Positions 31,144 through 41,357 of a stretch of 64,000 bases of DNA are shown here, piece after piece. Origin of the DNA: Acinetobacter sp. NCu2D-2. GTDB lineage: Bacteria; Pseudomonadota; Gammaproteobacteria; Pseudomonadales; Moraxellaceae. Under the pieces are notes generated by a model, which saw only the letters and a list, made by a program, of their open reading frames with translations, made no database searches and was not told the origin of the DNA. Position 1 is the stretch's first letter. Each line of letters opens with the position of its first letter. The DNA is taken from the NCBI RefSeq assembly GCF_001647675.1, contig NZ_CP015594.1, positions 372,001 through 436,000 on the forward strand, read 5' to 3'. The position numbers were made by a program, and so were the translations under genes.

Positions 31144-32367
31144 ATGAGTACTGAAGTCGTCGCTACCTCAGCAATTTCTGCTGATCAGCAACAATCTCCA
31201 TCCGCTCCAGCGCAGGAAAAAGTGAACTTACTTGGCATGTCACGTCCAGAAATGGAAAAATTCTTCGAAGATTTAGGTGAGAAGAAGTTCCGTGCAGGGC
31301 AGGTGATGAAATGGATTCACCAATTCTTCGTGACTGATTTTGCTGAAATGACCAATATTTCAGGCAAACTACGTGAGAAATTGGAAAAGATTTGTGAAAT
31401 TAAAGCGCCGGAAGTGGTGCATAAAAACTATTCTAAAGACGGGACCCGTAAATGGGTGTTCCGTGTCGGTGATGGCGCAGGTTCATTGGTTGAAACTGTA
31501 CTGATTCCAGCAGAAGATAAAACAGGCGCACGTAAGACCTTGTGTATTTCTTCACAAGTGGGCTGTGCACTCGATTGTTCATTCTGTTCAACAGGTAAAC
31601 AAGGCTTCCAACGTGATTTGTCTCAAGCTGAAATTATTGGTCAGCTATGGATGGCAAACTATTCGTATATGGAAGATGTGCCTGTTGCAGAGCGCGAGCG
31701 TTCAGTCACAAACGTGGTGATGATGGGGATGGGTGAACCTCTCTTGAACTACTCGGCTGTATTGAATTCAATGCGCATTATGCTCGATGACTTTGCATAC
31801 GGTATGTCAAAACGCCGTGTGACCTTGTCGACATCAGGTGTGGTGCCGAAAATCGATCAATTGGCACAAGACATTGATGTTGCCCTTGCGATTTCATTGC
31901 ACGCGCCAAACGATGAGCTTCGTAACGAGCTTGTACCCATCAATAAAAAATATCCGCTTGAACAACTCATTGCAGCATGTCAGCGTTATATTGCCAAAGA
32001 TGGTAATGAAAGTTCACGTAAACACGTGACTATTGAATATGTCATGCTTGATGGTGTGAATGACAAACCTGAGCATGCACAGCAAATGATTCGTTTGTTA
32101 AAAGACTTGCCAAGCAAGATCAATTTAATTCCATTTAATCCATTCCCACATGCGCCATATGGTCGCTCAAGCCGAAATCGTATTATTTCGTTCCAAAAAA
32201 CTTTGTCTGATGCTGGTTTTGTGTGTACGATTCGTCAGACACGTGGTGATGATATTGATGCCGCATGTGGACAATTAGTCGGACAGGTTGCTGACCGTAC
32301 GCGTCGTGCGGAGCAATGGAAAAAGAAAATTGCGCAGTCCAATGAGATTATGCGCTCACAAGGATAA
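31144..32367 (+). CDS. rlmN: Dual-specificity rRNA/tRNA adenine C2-methyltransferase RlmN
   Basis: Radical SAM enzyme that methylates C2 of A2503 in 23S rRNA and A37 in some tRNAs. The 4Fe-4S ligands are the CxxxCxxC motif CALDCSFC (Cys141, 145, 148). Other landmarks are GMGEPLLNY, the SAM-binding STSGVVPKI and the late NLIPFNPFP and [16 protein letters not shown] with the acceptor-type Cys. The N-terminal 20 residues are an extra Ser/Ala/Gln-rich tail. It leads into pilW-rodZ-ispG-hisS, the usual gammaproteobacterial order. Confidence 0.97.
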   Translation: MSTEVVATSAISADQQQSPSAPAQEKVNLLGMSRPEMEKFFEDLGEKKFRAGQVMKWIHQFFVTDFAEMTNISGKLREKLEKICEIKAPEVVHKNYSKDGTRKWVFRVGDGAGSLVETVLIPAEDKTGARKTLCISSQVGCALDCSFCSTGKQGFQRDLSQAEIIGQLWMANYSYMEDVPVAERERSVTNVVMMGMGEPLLNYSAVLNSMRIMLDDFAYGMSKRRVTLSTSGVVPKIDQLAQDIDVALAISLHAPNDELRNELVPINKKYPLEQLIAACQRYIAKDGNESSRKHVTIEYVMLDGVNDKPEHAQQMIRLLKDLPSKINLIPFNPFPHAPYGRSSRNRIISFQKTLSDAGFVCTIRQTRGDDIDAACGQLVGQVADRTRRAEQWKKKIAQSNEIMRSQG

Positions 32368-32381
32368 TAAGAGGTCTCAAA

Positions 32382-33182
32382 TTGACAAAACTGATGTCTA
32401 AGCTTGCTTTGATTTCAACACTTTGTGTATCGGTGGCTTTGGTGGCATGTCAAACTCAGGATATTGCAAAAAAAGATCCTGAAAAAGCCATTAAAGTCCG
32501 CACACAGATGGCCGTGGAATTTATTAAAAGTGGTGACCTCGATTCAGCTAAACGCGTTTTAGATGAAGCTTTGTCAATTCGATCTCGTGATTCTCAAGCC
32601 AACATGATGATGGGTGTACTGCTTCAACAAGAAGGCAGTGCTTTGAATCTGCAAAAAGCAGATGCCTATTTCAAACGTGCAATTTCAAGTGATTCAAAAA
32701 ATGCCCAAGCGCGAAATAACTATGGAACCTACTTATTCCAAGTTGGGCGCTATAAAGAAGCGGCTGAACAGTTTGAAATTGCAGGAACAACATTGGGTTA
32801 TGAGCAACGTGGACGTGCTTTAGAAAATTTGGGGCAGAGTTACCTCAAAATGAATGATGTGGTAAATGCTGAAAAATCGTTCAAACAAGCCCTACAAGCC
32901 AATCGCGATTCTTATGTTTCAATGTTAGAGTTGGCAGAGATTTCTTATCTGAAACAAGATTTCCAGACTGCATCACGTATGTATCAAGATTTTGTACGTG
33001 GTGTGGGACAAAATAACCAGAATGCACGAGCGCTCTGGATCGGCATACGTACTGCGCGTGCCGAGGGTGATCAAATGGGCATGCAAGTGTTGGTCAATCA
33101 ATTACGCGCATTGTTCCCTGAAAGCCCAGAATACCAACGTTATTTGCAATTACAGTACAGTACTGAGGCCGTATGGAAGTAA
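32382..33182 (+). CDS. pilW: Type IV pilus biogenesis lipoprotein PilW (PilF)
   Basis: Outer-membrane TPR lipoprotein that pilots the PilQ secretin, needed for twitching and, in Acinetobacter, DNA uptake. The signal peptide has lipobox LVAC near residue 23. TPR repeats follow: VEFIKSGDLDSAKRVLDEAL, ARNNYGTYLFQVGRYKEAAEQFE, ENLGQSYLKMNDVVNAEKSF. The start is TTG at 32382, preferred because GAGG is spaced 7 nt; an ATG at 32394 would also keep the signal peptide. It overlaps rodZ by 10 bp. Confidence 0.94.
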   Translation: MTKLMSKLALISTLCVSVALVACQTQDIAKKDPEKAIKVRTQMAVEFIKSGDLDSAKRVLDEALSIRSRDSQANMMMGVLLQQEGSALNLQKADAYFKRAISSDSKNAQARNNYGTYLFQVGRYKEAAEQFEIAGTTLGYEQRGRALENLGQSYLKMNDVVNAEKSFKQALQANRDSYVSMLELAEISYLKQDFQTASRMYQDFVRGVGQNNQNARALWIGIRTARAEGDQMGMQVLVNQLRALFPESPEYQRYLQLQYSTEAVWK

Positions 33183-33958
33183 ATCCTAATTCACAATCGA
33201 ATAATTCGAGCGTAGCTCCAAACGCGTTAGGAAATGTTCAGCGTCCTGGTGAGTACTTGCGTCAAATTCGCGTTAATCAAAAACGTGAATTGGTGGATGT
33301 CGCAAACGAACTCAATATCCCTGTAAAAACCCTGACTGCGCTTGAGCAAGATGATTATAAAGCTTTACCTGAAGCGACCTTTATTAAGGGTTATTATCGT
33401 ACCTATGCTAAATTTTTAAATGTGGATGCATCAAACCTGATTCAGCGTTTTGATGAAATCTATGCCAATGACACGGGTCTTTTACCGAATCATGCATTGA
33501 ATAATTCCCCAATTAAAATCATGGGTAAATTGCCAGGTTCGAACCGTGACCGTAACCGCAAATGGTTAAAACGTGGTTTGATTTCATTGGCTGTGATTGT
33601 GGTTCTCGCTGCTTTAGTGGCGATGGCACAAAACTGGTCGAGCAGCAGTGTAGATGATGCGGAAGCAGAAGCTGAGACATCGAATGTTGAAGTCATCAGC
33701 ATGGATGAAAGTGCTGCGGTGTCAGGTGATCAGTTGAAACTTGAGTTTAACCGTCCAACTTCAATTCACATTGTAGATTCAACGGGTAAAGTTTTAGCGA
33801 CAGGTCGTCAAGCAAATACCTTAAATTTAAATGGCGAAACACCATTTCAAATTCGCTTAGATGATGCTACTGCCGTATCACTGAGTTTAAATAACGAAAG
33901 TATTTCATTGTCACCATATACTGTGAACGGAAAAGCAGAATTCCGTTTATCACGTTAA
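33173..33958 (+). CDS. rodZ: RodZ-like helix-turn-helix membrane protein
   Basis: RodZ links MreB filaments to the elongation machinery and sets rod shape. The protein has an N-terminal HTH_25 domain (about 28-92, GEYLRQIRVNQKRELVDVA and FIKGYYRTYAKFL), a basic juxtamembrane stretch, one membrane helix (about 138-155) and a periplasmic DUF4115 beta domain at the end (FNRPTSIHIVDSTGKVLATG, FQIRLDDATAV). Acidic Glu/Asp-rich linker after the helix. It overlaps pilW and precedes ispG, the common gammaproteobacterial order. Confidence 0.93.
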   Translation: MEVNPNSQSNNSSVAPNALGNVQRPGEYLRQIRVNQKRELVDVANELNIPVKTLTALEQDDYKALPEATFIKGYYRTYAKFLNVDASNLIQRFDEIYANDTGLLPNHALNNSPIKIMGKLPGSNRDRNRKWLKRGLISLAVIVVLAALVAMAQNWSSSSVDDAEAEAETSNVEVISMDESAAVSGDQLKLEFNRPTSIHIVDSTGKVLATGRQANTLNLNGETPFQIRLDDATAVSLSLNNESISLSPYTVNGKAEFRLSR

Positions 33959-33981
33959 TGGAACGAGAGTAGAGCGAAACA

Positions 33982-35103
33982 ATGTTCGTAAATCCTATTC
34001 AGCGTCGTCCAACACGTAAAATCCGTGTCGGTTCAGTCTATGTCGGTGGTGATGCTCCTATCAGCATCCAAAGTATGACCAATACTGAAACCTGTGACGT
34101 TGCTGCAACTGTTGCCCAAATTCAACGTTGTGTGGATGCGGGTGCAGATATTATGCGTGTGTCGGTGCCAAGTATGGAAGCCGCTGCTGCATTTGGTGAA
34201 ATTCGTAAACAAGTGCAAGTGCCACTGGTTGCCGACATCCATTTTGATTATAAAATTGCATTGGCAGTTGCGGATTTAGGCGCAGATTGCTTGCGTATTA
34301 ACCCAGGTAATATTGGCTCTGAAGCTAAAATCCGTGAAGTGGTTGCTGCAGCACGCCATAACGATATTTCAATGCGTATTGGTGTGAATGCTGGTTCTTT
34401 AGAGAAAGACATTCAAAAGAAATATGGCGAGCCAACAGGTGAAGCATTGCTTGAGTCCGCGATGCGCCATATTGATATTTTAGACCGTCTCGATTTCCAC
34501 GAATTTAAAGTATCAGTGAAAGCATCCAATGTATTCCTGACTATGGATGCGTATCGACTGCTGTCTAAACAAATTGATAACCCACTGCACTTAGGTGTAA
34601 CTGAAGCCGGAATTTACCGCACAGGTTCTGTGAAATCTGCGATCGCACTCGGTGGTCTGCTGATGGAAGGTATCGGCGATACGATGCGTATTTCGCTAGC
34701 AGCAGAGCCTGAAGAAGAAGTGAAAATTGGTTTTGATATCTTAAAATCACTTGGTCTTCGTTCGAACGGGATTAACTTCATTGCTTGCCCAAGCTGTTCA
34801 CGTCAAGAATTTAACGTAATTAAAGTGATGCAAACTTTGGAAGAGCGCTTGGAAGATATTCGTACACCAATGGATGTTTCTGTCATTGGTTGTAAAGTGA
34901 ATGGTCCGGGTGAAGCCAAAGAAGCAGATATTGGTGTGGTGGGTGCAAGTCCACGTTCATTGGTGTACCGTAATGGTGAAAAGAGCCATTTAATCGATAC
35001 TAATCAATTGGTTGACGAAATTGAAGCAATGGTTCGTCAACGTGTTGCAGACCTAGATGAAGCGAAGTCTAAAGAGATTATTCGTACAAGTTTTTCTGAG
35101 TAG
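33982..35103 (+). CDS. ispG: 4-hydroxy-3-methylbut-2-en-1-yl diphosphate synthase (IspG)
   Basis: IspG (GcpE) is a 4Fe-4S enzyme in the penultimate step of the MEP isoprenoid pathway. Landmarks are [29 protein letters not shown], the barrel strand [14 protein letters not shown] and the cluster ligands in [10 protein letters not shown] and GCKVNGPGE (three Cys plus the following Glu). Length 373 residues, complete. It ends 3 nt before hisS. Confidence 0.98.
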   Translation: MFVNPIQRRPTRKIRVGSVYVGGDAPISIQSMTNTETCDVAATVAQIQRCVDAGADIMRVSVPSMEAAAAFGEIRKQVQVPLVADIHFDYKIALAVADLGADCLRINPGNIGSEAKIREVVAAARHNDISMRIGVNAGSLEKDIQKKYGEPTGEALLESAMRHIDILDRLDFHEFKVSVKASNVFLTMDAYRLLSKQIDNPLHLGVTEAGIYRTGSVKSAIALGGLLMEGIGDTMRISLAAEPEEEVKIGFDILKSLGLRSNGINFIACPSCSRQEFNVIKVMQTLEERLEDIRTPMDVSVIGCKVNGPGEAKEADIGVVGASPRSLVYRNGEKSHLIDTNQLVDEIEAMVRQRVADLDEAKSKEIIRTSFSE

Positions 35104-35106
35104 ATC

Positions 35107-36402
35107 ATGAGTTCAATTGTAGCAATTAAAGGTTTTAATGACATTCTCCCTACGCAAACTCCAGCGTGGCGACGTCTAGAGCAACACTTATCGGGTTTGA
35201 TGGATGCATATGGCTACCAACAAATCCGTTTGCCAATGGTTGAACAAACGAACCTGTTCAAACGTTCTATTGGCGATGCAACCGATATCGTTGAAAAAGA
35301 AATGTACACCTTCTTAGACAAAGGTAATCCACCTGAGTCTTTGACTTTACGTCCTGAAGGGACTGCTGGTTGTGTACGTGCCATGCTTGAGCATAACTTG
35401 CTTCGTGGTGCGACACCTCGTGTGTGGTATATCGGTCCAATGTTCCGTTATGAAAAACCACAAAAAGGTCGTTACCGTCAGTTCCACCAATTTGGTGTGG
35501 AAACTTTTGGTGTAGCAACACCCGATCAAGATGCTGAACTTATTTTGATGACTGCACGTCTTTGGAAACGTATGGGCGTTGCTGATAAAGTTCAACTTGA
35601 ATTGAACACTTTAGGTGAATCAGAAGAGCGTGCGAATTATCGCGCGGCATTGGTTGAGTTTTTACAAGCGCATAAAGCTGAGTTGGACGAAGACTCTCAA
35701 CGTCGTTTGACCACCAATCCGCTTCGTATTCTTGACTCTAAAGATGCTAAAACACAAAGTATTTTGGAAAATGCGCCAAAACTTCATGACTTTATGGGTG
35801 AAGAAACCTTGGCTCACTTCCAACAATTACAACAGTATTTGACTGATGCAGGCGTGAGCTTTGTCATTAATCAAAAATTGGTACGTGGTCTTGATTATTA
35901 CAATAAAACTGTATTTGAATGGACAACAACGCATTTAGGCTCACAAGGTACAGTATGTGCTGGTGGTCGTTATGACGGTCTTGTTGGTCAGCTCAAAGGT
36001 AAACCTGATCAATCTGTACCTGCGGTTGGTTTTGCGATGGGTATTGAACGTTTATTGCTTCTACTTGAACAAGTTGAAGACAATACACCCGTACGTGATT
36101 GTGAAGTGTTCTTGGTGTCAGAACCGGCTTCTCAAGGTAAAGCCTTAGTGATTGCAGAACAAATTCGTGACCAACTTGAAGCAGCAGGCAGTTCAATTCG
36201 TTTGAAAGTCGGCTCACAAGGTTCGATGAAATCGCAAATGAAAAAAGCAGACCAAGCAGGTGCACTGTTTGCAGCCATTTTAGGTGAGCGTGAACTTGAA
36301 GCGAACGCATTTACTGTCAAAGAGCTTGCAACAGCGGAGCAGTCAAATGTACCGTTTGCTGAATTCGTTGCATTCTTTAATACTAAAATTTCTTCAAAAT
36401 AA
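35107..36402 (+). CDS. hisS: Histidyl-tRNA synthetase
   Basis: Class II synthetase that charges tRNA-His. Motif 1 ([25 protein letters not shown]), motif 2 ([16 protein letters not shown] and [19 protein letters not shown]), the His-specific [15 protein letters not shown] and motif 3 ([16 protein letters not shown]) are all visible, and the anticodon-binding domain follows. 431 residues. In the ispG-hisS-yfgM-bamB-der run. Confidence 0.98.
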   Translation: MSSIVAIKGFNDILPTQTPAWRRLEQHLSGLMDAYGYQQIRLPMVEQTNLFKRSIGDATDIVEKEMYTFLDKGNPPESLTLRPEGTAGCVRAMLEHNLLRGATPRVWYIGPMFRYEKPQKGRYRQFHQFGVETFGVATPDQDAELILMTARLWKRMGVADKVQLELNTLGESEERANYRAALVEFLQAHKAELDEDSQRRLTTNPLRILDSKDAKTQSILENAPKLHDFMGEETLAHFQQLQQYLTDAGVSFVINQKLVRGLDYYNKTVFEWTTTHLGSQGTVCAGGRYDGLVGQLKGKPDQSVPAVGFAMGIERLLLLLEQVEDNTPVRDCEVFLVSEPASQGKALVIAEQIRDQLEAAGSSIRLKVGSQGSMKSQMKKADQAGALFAAILGERELEANAFTVKELATAEQSNVPFAEFVAFFNTKISSK

Positions 36403-36433
36403 TCCATATAACATTTAGGAAAGGGACAATCAC

Positions 36434-37132
36434 ATGAGCGCAGTCGGTGGTGATGAACAACTTGAAAATTTAAAATCCTTTACGAAGAAGTATGGTTCTT
36501 CCATGATTACCGGGATTTTAATTGCGCTGATTGCCTTTTTCGGATGGGAATATTGGCAGAAGAAAAACTTAGCGGCTTCGCAAATGCAAACCGCTAAGGT
36601 TCAGCAGCTCATGGATGATGCCAATACAAACCCTGGTGACGCATACGGCAAATTAATCGAAACTGCTGACAAGATTTACAAAGAAGCGCCTGATTCGGCA
36701 CAAGCCATTCAGACGCAGCTTGTTATGGCAAAACTAGCCTACGATAAGCAAGATTATGCAGCGGCTGAAAAAGCGTTGAAAAAAGTTGAAAATTCAAAAG
36801 TTGATGATGCTGGCTTAGTTCATGTGGTAAAACTACGTTTGGCTTATTCACAACTTGCGCAAAAGAAATATGATGCTGCACTCAAAACCTTGGATGCAGT
36901 GACTGATCCAGCATTTAAAGCAACAGCTGATGAAGCACGTGGTGATATCTATGTTGCCAAAAATGAGACTGAAAATGCAAAAAAAGCCTATCAAAGTGCA
37001 TGGGATGCTTTGATCGAGCGTAAAGAAGAACGTCAAATTTTACAAATTAAACTCGAAAGTGTTGGCGTTTTAGTAGAAGATCCTGAAATTGAACGCCCAA
37101 TTATAGATACAGCAGTGGAAGCAACTGAATGA
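36434..37132 (+). CDS. YfgM-family tetratricopeptide membrane protein
   Basis: YfgM binds SecYEG together with the chaperone PpiD and helps proteins leave the translocon. The 232-residue protein starts with a short cytosolic part (GGDEQLENLKSFTKKYG), has one membrane helix (about 22-38, ending in FFGWEYWQKK) and a periplasmic TPR-like domain. The position between hisS and bamB is diagnostic. The stop overlaps the bamB start (ATGA). Confidence 0.93.
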   Translation: MSAVGGDEQLENLKSFTKKYGSSMITGILIALIAFFGWEYWQKKNLAASQMQTAKVQQLMDDANTNPGDAYGKLIETADKIYKEAPDSAQAIQTQLVMAKLAYDKQDYAAAEKALKKVENSKVDDAGLVHVVKLRLAYSQLAQKKYDAALKTLDAVTDPAFKATADEARGDIYVAKNETENAKKAYQSAWDALIERKEERQILQIKLESVGVLVEDPEIERPIIDTAVEATE

Positions 37133-38277
37133 ATAGAAAATACAAAATCACATGTGCATTGACAGTTTTAACGCTTGCTATGGCAGGTTGTGCAGGTAAA
37201 ACATCGAAAGTGCCTGAAGTAAAGCCTAATCCGCTTCCAAAACTGGTACAAGCATCATCGTTGGTTCCTGTATTTTCAACCAGTGTTGCAGCAACAGATG
37301 CGGCAGATCCATTACGTTTACGTTTAGATGTGGACAATGGTGTTGTCTTTGCGGTCAATCCGAATGGTGAAGTGACTGCATTTAATGGCAAACAAAAACT
37401 TTGGCAGTCTAAAGTGAGCAAAGCAGGTTTGAGCGCTGGTGTTGAAGCAGGCGAAGGTATTTTGGTTGTAGGGAATCAAAAAGGCCAACTCTTTGCACTG
37501 GATCAAGCTACAGGTCAACAATTGTGGACTGCACAATTAACAGGTGCATTACTTGCGCCATCTTCTATTCAGTCAGGTCGTGTGATTACCGTGAGTAATG
37601 ATGGTACGGTCTATGCGCATGAAGTAGCGACTGGTAAGCAAGCTTGGACTTATAATTTACCTAATGTACAATTCAGCCTCCGTGGCATGGCAGCACCTGT
37701 TGTACTTGATCCACGTAATGTGTTGATTGCATCATCAAATGCTTATATCTATGTGCTGGATGCTTTAAGTGGTACGCCTAAGCTACAGCGCCGTGTGGCA
37801 ATTTCTGATGGTCGTTCTGATATCCAAAAATTGATTGATATCGACGGCGATCCAGTTGTTGCAGGCCAGTTTGTCGTAACGACAAGCTATCAAGGTCAAG
37901 TAACAGTACTTGATTTGGCTTCACAACAAGTGATTTGGAGTGAGGATGCCAGCAGTACTCAGCGTCCTGAAGTGGCAGGTAATGGCGTGTTTGTTGCACA
38001 AAATGATGGCAAGCTTGCAGCATTTGAGATTACGACAGGTCAACCGCTTTGGGTAAATGACCAATTGTTAAATCGTCAATTGAGTAATCCTGTCATGCTA
38101 GCAGGGCAGTTGGTTGTGGGCGATTTAGATGGTGTTTTACACTTGATTGATCCAGCAACAGGTAACATTATTGGCCGCTCAAAAACCTCAGGTGAGGTGC
38201 GTACGCTACGTGTGATTGACAATCAATTGTATGTATCTACACGTAAGGGTGCATTAAGCATTTGGCAGAGTCGTTAA
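37129..38277 (+). CDS. bamB: Outer-membrane protein assembly factor BamB
   Basis: BamB is the beta-propeller lipoprotein of the BAM complex that folds outer-membrane barrels. The lipobox is MAGC near residue 21. PQQ-like propeller blades repeat through the protein, seen as GQLFALDQATGQQLWTAQL, GTVYAHEVATGKQAWTYNL, GQVTVLDLASQQVIWSED and GVLHLIDPATGNIIGRSK. 382 residues, full length. It overlaps the upstream yfgM-like gene and is separated from der by a terminator. Confidence 0.96.
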   Translation: MNRKYKITCALTVLTLAMAGCAGKTSKVPEVKPNPLPKLVQASSLVPVFSTSVAATDAADPLRLRLDVDNGVVFAVNPNGEVTAFNGKQKLWQSKVSKAGLSAGVEAGEGILVVGNQKGQLFALDQATGQQLWTAQLTGALLAPSSIQSGRVITVSNDGTVYAHEVATGKQAWTYNLPNVQFSLRGMAAPVVLDPRNVLIASSNAYIYVLDALSGTPKLQRRVAISDGRSDIQKLIDIDGDPVVAGQFVVTTSYQGQVTVLDLASQQVIWSEDASSTQRPEVAGNGVFVAQNDGKLAAFEITTGQPLWVNDQLLNRQLSNPVMLAGQLVVGDLDGVLHLIDPATGNIIGRSKTSGEVRTLRVIDNQLYVSTRKGALSIWQSR

Positions 38278-38326
38278 TTTTTACTCGCCTTATGTTAAAC
38301 TAGCGGTAACCGTATATTTTTATGCT

Positions 38327-38360
38327 CGGGGTGATTGAATAATCAATACCCCGTGTTTTT
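38327..38360 (+). terminator. Rho-independent terminator between bamB and der
   Basis: CGGGGTGATTGA pairs with TCAATACCCCG (one bulged G) around a 4-5-nt loop, followed by TGTTTTT. der therefore probably has its own promoter in the 86 bp that remain. Confidence 0.8.
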
Positions 38361-38446
38361 ATTTTAGAACATCTGTTCTCTACTTCTTCCCATGCTTTCT
38401 GATGTTCAGGCCATTTGATTTGGCCGATATAGAAAAAGGTTAATCT

Positions 38447-39859
38447 ATGAAACCCGTAATTGCGCTCATTGGTCGTCCGAACGTCGGAAAATCAACGTTA
38501 TTCAACCAGATAACCAAGAGCCGTGATGCCCTCGTTGCTGACTTTGCCGGTCTTACTCGTGACCGTAAATATGGTGATGCGACGTATCAAAACAAATCAT
38601 TCATCGTTGTAGATACTGGCGGTATTGGCGAAACTGAAGGTGGTATCGATAACTACATGGCAGAGCAGTCTAAAACTGCAATCCATGAAGCCGATATGAT
38701 TATCTTCGTGGTCGATGCGCGCGCAGGGCTATTAGCGTCTGATGAACAAATTGCACGTGACTTACGTACGCTTGGCAAAAAAGTATTCCTTGTAGCCAAC
38801 AAAGTCGATGGCGTACATGCTGAAGCAGCCTTGGTTGAGTTTTATAAACTCGGTATGGGCGAACCAATGCAAGTGGCGGCAAGCCATGGTCGTGGTGTTC
38901 AGCAAATGCTGGAAGAGGTGCTTGAAGATGTTCCTGAAGATGAAAATCCAGAAGAACATGATAAAGACACTGGCTTACGTTTAGCGATTATTGGTCGTCC
39001 AAACGTGGGTAAATCGACACTCGTGAATCGCTTGTTAGGTGAAGAACGTGTTGTTGCATTTGACCAGCCGGGTACAACGCGTGACTCAGTTTATATTCCA
39101 TTTGAACGCGATGGCCGTAAATACACCTTAATTGATACTGCGGGTGTTCGTCGTAAAGGTAAAGTGGATGAAATGATTGAGAAATTCTCAATTGTGAAAA
39201 CTTTACAAGCGATGAAAGATGCCAATGTGGTTGTGGTGGTGGTTGACGCGCGTGAAGGGATTGTAGAGCAAGACTTACACTTAATCGGCTATGCGCTTGA
39301 AGCGGGCCGTGCGATGGTGATTGCGATCAATAAATGGGACAACATGTCTGAATATGATCGTAAGCAATGTAAGTTAGACGTAGAACGCCGTTTTGACTTC
39401 ATTCCTTGGGCAAAAATTCACTTAATTTCTGCACTGCATGGTACAGGTGTAGGTGATCTTTATCCTTCTATTCACCGTGCATATGAATCTTCACGTTTGA
39501 AAGTATCACCTGCAAAAATCACTCAGATTCTGAATGATGCGACTGATGCCCATCATCCACCGAAAGTTCAAGGTCGTGCAATCAAAATGCGTTATGCGCA
39601 TATTGGTGGTCAAAACCCACCGACGATTGTTATTCATGGTAACAAAGTGGATAAGACACCTGCGGATTACCGTCGTTATTTAGAAAACGTCTTCCGTCGT
39701 GTGTATAAACTTGAAGGTACGCCAGTCAAAATCGAGTTTAAAACGTCTGAAAACCCATTTGAAGGACGTAAGTCACAAGTGGATGAGCGTGCAGCTGCGC
39801 GTAAACGTCGCTACGTTCAGAAATTTAAGAAAGCTGAGAAGAAATTTAAACGCGGTTAA
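38447..39859 (+). CDS. der: Ribosome-associated GTPase Der (EngA)
   Basis: Der has two tandem G domains and acts in 50S subunit maturation. Both P-loops are visible: [14 protein letters not shown] near residue 8 and [14 protein letters not shown] near 183. The matching DTGGIGE and [11 protein letters not shown]3 motifs and the NKVD and NKWDN G4 motifs are present, then the KH-like domain with [18 protein letters not shown]. 470 residues with a basic C-terminal tail. Monocistronic, between two terminators. Confidence 0.98.
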   Translation: MKPVIALIGRPNVGKSTLFNQITKSRDALVADFAGLTRDRKYGDATYQNKSFIVVDTGGIGETEGGIDNYMAEQSKTAIHEADMIIFVVDARAGLLASDEQIARDLRTLGKKVFLVANKVDGVHAEAALVEFYKLGMGEPMQVAASHGRGVQQMLEEVLEDVPEDENPEEHDKDTGLRLAIIGRPNVGKSTLVNRLLGEERVVAFDQPGTTRDSVYIPFERDGRKYTLIDTAGVRRKGKVDEMIEKFSIVKTLQAMKDANVVVVVVDAREGIVEQDLHLIGYALEAGRAMVIAINKWDNMSEYDRKQCKLDVERRFDFIPWAKIHLISALHGTGVGDLYPSIHRAYESSRLKVSPAKITQILNDATDAHHPPKVQGRAIKMRYAHIGGQNPPTIVIHGNKVDKTPADYRRYLENVFRRVYKLEGTPVKIEFKTSENPFEGRKSQVDERAAARKRRYVQKFKKAEKKFKRG

Positions 39860-39874
39860 TTCGTGTTTGAAAAT

Positions 39875-39902
39875 AAAAAGCCTGCAATTGCAGGCTTTTT
39901 TA
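39875..39902. terminator. Bidirectional terminator between der and 39907 gene
   Basis: Perfect palindrome AAAAAGCCTGCAA / TTGCAGGCTTTTT, usable by both convergent genes. Confidence 0.88.
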
Positions 39903-39906
39903 TATT

Positions 39907-40473
39907 TTAAAAGCTACATTTTTTCGCTTTTTGATAAATACGAATATTTTCCAAATTGGCTAAAGCAACATCGACAACTTCATCAGAAGGGGCATTGCTT
40001 TGTGTGTTGTTGCCTGTGAAAGCTCCGGTAATTTTACTTAAACGTGCAGCCGAATCAGACTGACCTGCAAATGCAGAAAGTGCACCGTTTGCAAGACCTG
40101 CAAATTTAGCAATTTTATTATTAGATTGAGCTGCTGCTTGTTCTTGTGCAGCTTGAGCTGCGGCAAGCGTACGTTCAAAGCTTTTAGCTTCAACTGCAAG
40201 ATCGGTACAGTCTAAAGTTTTTAAATAGCTGGTTGAATACACGCTATTGTTTTGTTGAGATGCTGTATTGTAATTAGAAGCATAAGCTGCATCGGCACGT
40301 GCAATCGCTGCATTGGCTTGAGCACGACTACGCTCGATATTCGCTTCGGCTTGATCCATCACTCGGCCATTGGCTGCACCTAAGACAGACGTGGCAGCTT
40401 CCAGCCAGTTTCCTGCAGAAACAGATAAAGATACCCCAGCAAGCAATGTGCTAAGTAAAAGTTGTTTGTACAT
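39907..40473 (-). CDS. Secreted Ala/Gln-rich helical protein of unknown function
   Basis: The 188-residue protein has a clear signal peptide (MYKQLLLSTLLAGVSLSVSA, cleavage after SA-G expected). The mature part is mostly helical and Ala/Gln-rich, with a long coiled-coil candidate (EANIERSRAQANAAIARADA and FERTLAAAQAAQEQAAAQS). Two Cys remain (one in TLDCTDLAVEA, one at the third-last residue), which could form a disulphide in the periplasm. I recognise no family. Its only neighbour on the same strand is far away. The start has AGAGGG a few bases upstream. Confidence 0.8.
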   Translation of the reverse strand: MYKQLLLSTLLAGVSLSVSAGNWLEAATSVLGAANGRVMDQAEANIERSRAQANAAIARADAAYASNYNTASQQNNSVYSTSYLKTLDCTDLAVEAKSFERTLAAAQAAQEQAAAQSNNKIAKFAGLANGALSAFAGQSDSAARLSKITGAFTGNNTQSNAPSDEVVDVALANLENIRIYQKAKKCSF

Positions 40474-40710
40474 TGAAAGACCCTCTTAAACAAAGTTTAT
40501 CGTAGTAATAAAAATCATGATTTAAAATTTTTGGAATTGTATTTTAATTTCATTTACTTGGGTTGAAATCCAACTTTAGTTTTAATTTTAAATCTCATTA
40601 ATTTTTTAAATCATAATTTAAATTTTAATATTTTTATAGAGAGAAAACCGCTGTAATTCTTCTGAATCGAGTATGCTTGATTCTATGTTATTTTATGTAA
40701 TGTTCAGCAC

Positions 40711-41355
40711 GTGACGAAACATATACAGGTTCAACTTCATTCAATTGCAAAAATAGTAACTCTGGATCATTCATTGAGTCGGGTGGATTATCTACAAGCC
40801 CAAAAACAGGCAATTTATGTGTTTAGAGATCACCTAATCGGGCAATTTTTTGAAATTGATGTAAATGACCAAATCAAAAAGACAGAACATGGAAAACCTT
40901 ATTTGTCGGATTATCCAAACTATGCTTTCAACCACACGCATAGTCGAAATTACTATGCCATTGCCATGAGTCAGGATATCCAAGATATTGGTGTTGATAT
41001 AGAAGAAATGTCACGTCGGGTACGTTTTGATGCGCTGGCTCAACACGCGTTTCATTCAGATGAGATTCAGCAATGGCATGATTTAGATCAAGACCCTGAA
41101 TATTGGTTTAAAGTCTGGACGACAAAAGAAGCAGTATTGAAAGCATCAGGTTTAGGGATACGACTTAATTTAAATGAACTCAATACGTGTATTCATCCTG
41201 AATATGATGGTGGAATCTGTGAACATGAACGTATTGGGGTTTTTGCATTTCAGAATTATAAAATTTCCGATTGTATGCTGACTGTGGCATGGCGGACTGA
41301 GCACTCTTGCAAGGGCTTTGCCTTGCCACAGATTCAAATTCATTCCGAGCTTTAA
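40711..41355 (+). CDS. 4'-phosphopantetheinyl transferase (Sfp-type)
   Basis: This family moves 4'-phosphopantetheine from CoA to a Ser of acyl- or peptidyl-carrier proteins. The magnesium motif GVDIE lies near residue 92 and the second motif WTTKEAVLKASGLGI near 145. FNHTHSRNYYAIA precedes them as in Sfp/AcpT types. 214 residues. The start is GTG. The target carrier protein is not in the window, so AcpS-like, siderophore or aryl-polyene roles cannot be separated. It ends 2 bp from the convergent SDR gene. The 237 bp upstream (40474-40710) are very A+T-rich and hold no gene. Confidence 0.92.
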   Translation: MTKHIQVQLHSIAKIVTLDHSLSRVDYLQAQKQAIYVFRDHLIGQFFEIDVNDQIKKTEHGKPYLSDYPNYAFNHTHSRNYYAIAMSQDIQDIGVDIEEMSRRVRFDALAQHAFHSDEIQQWHDLDQDPEYWFKVWTTKEAVLKASGLGIRLNLNELNTCIHPEYDGGICEHERIGVFAFQNYKISDCMLTVAWRTEHSCKGFALPQIQIHSEL

Positions 41356-41357
41356 CG

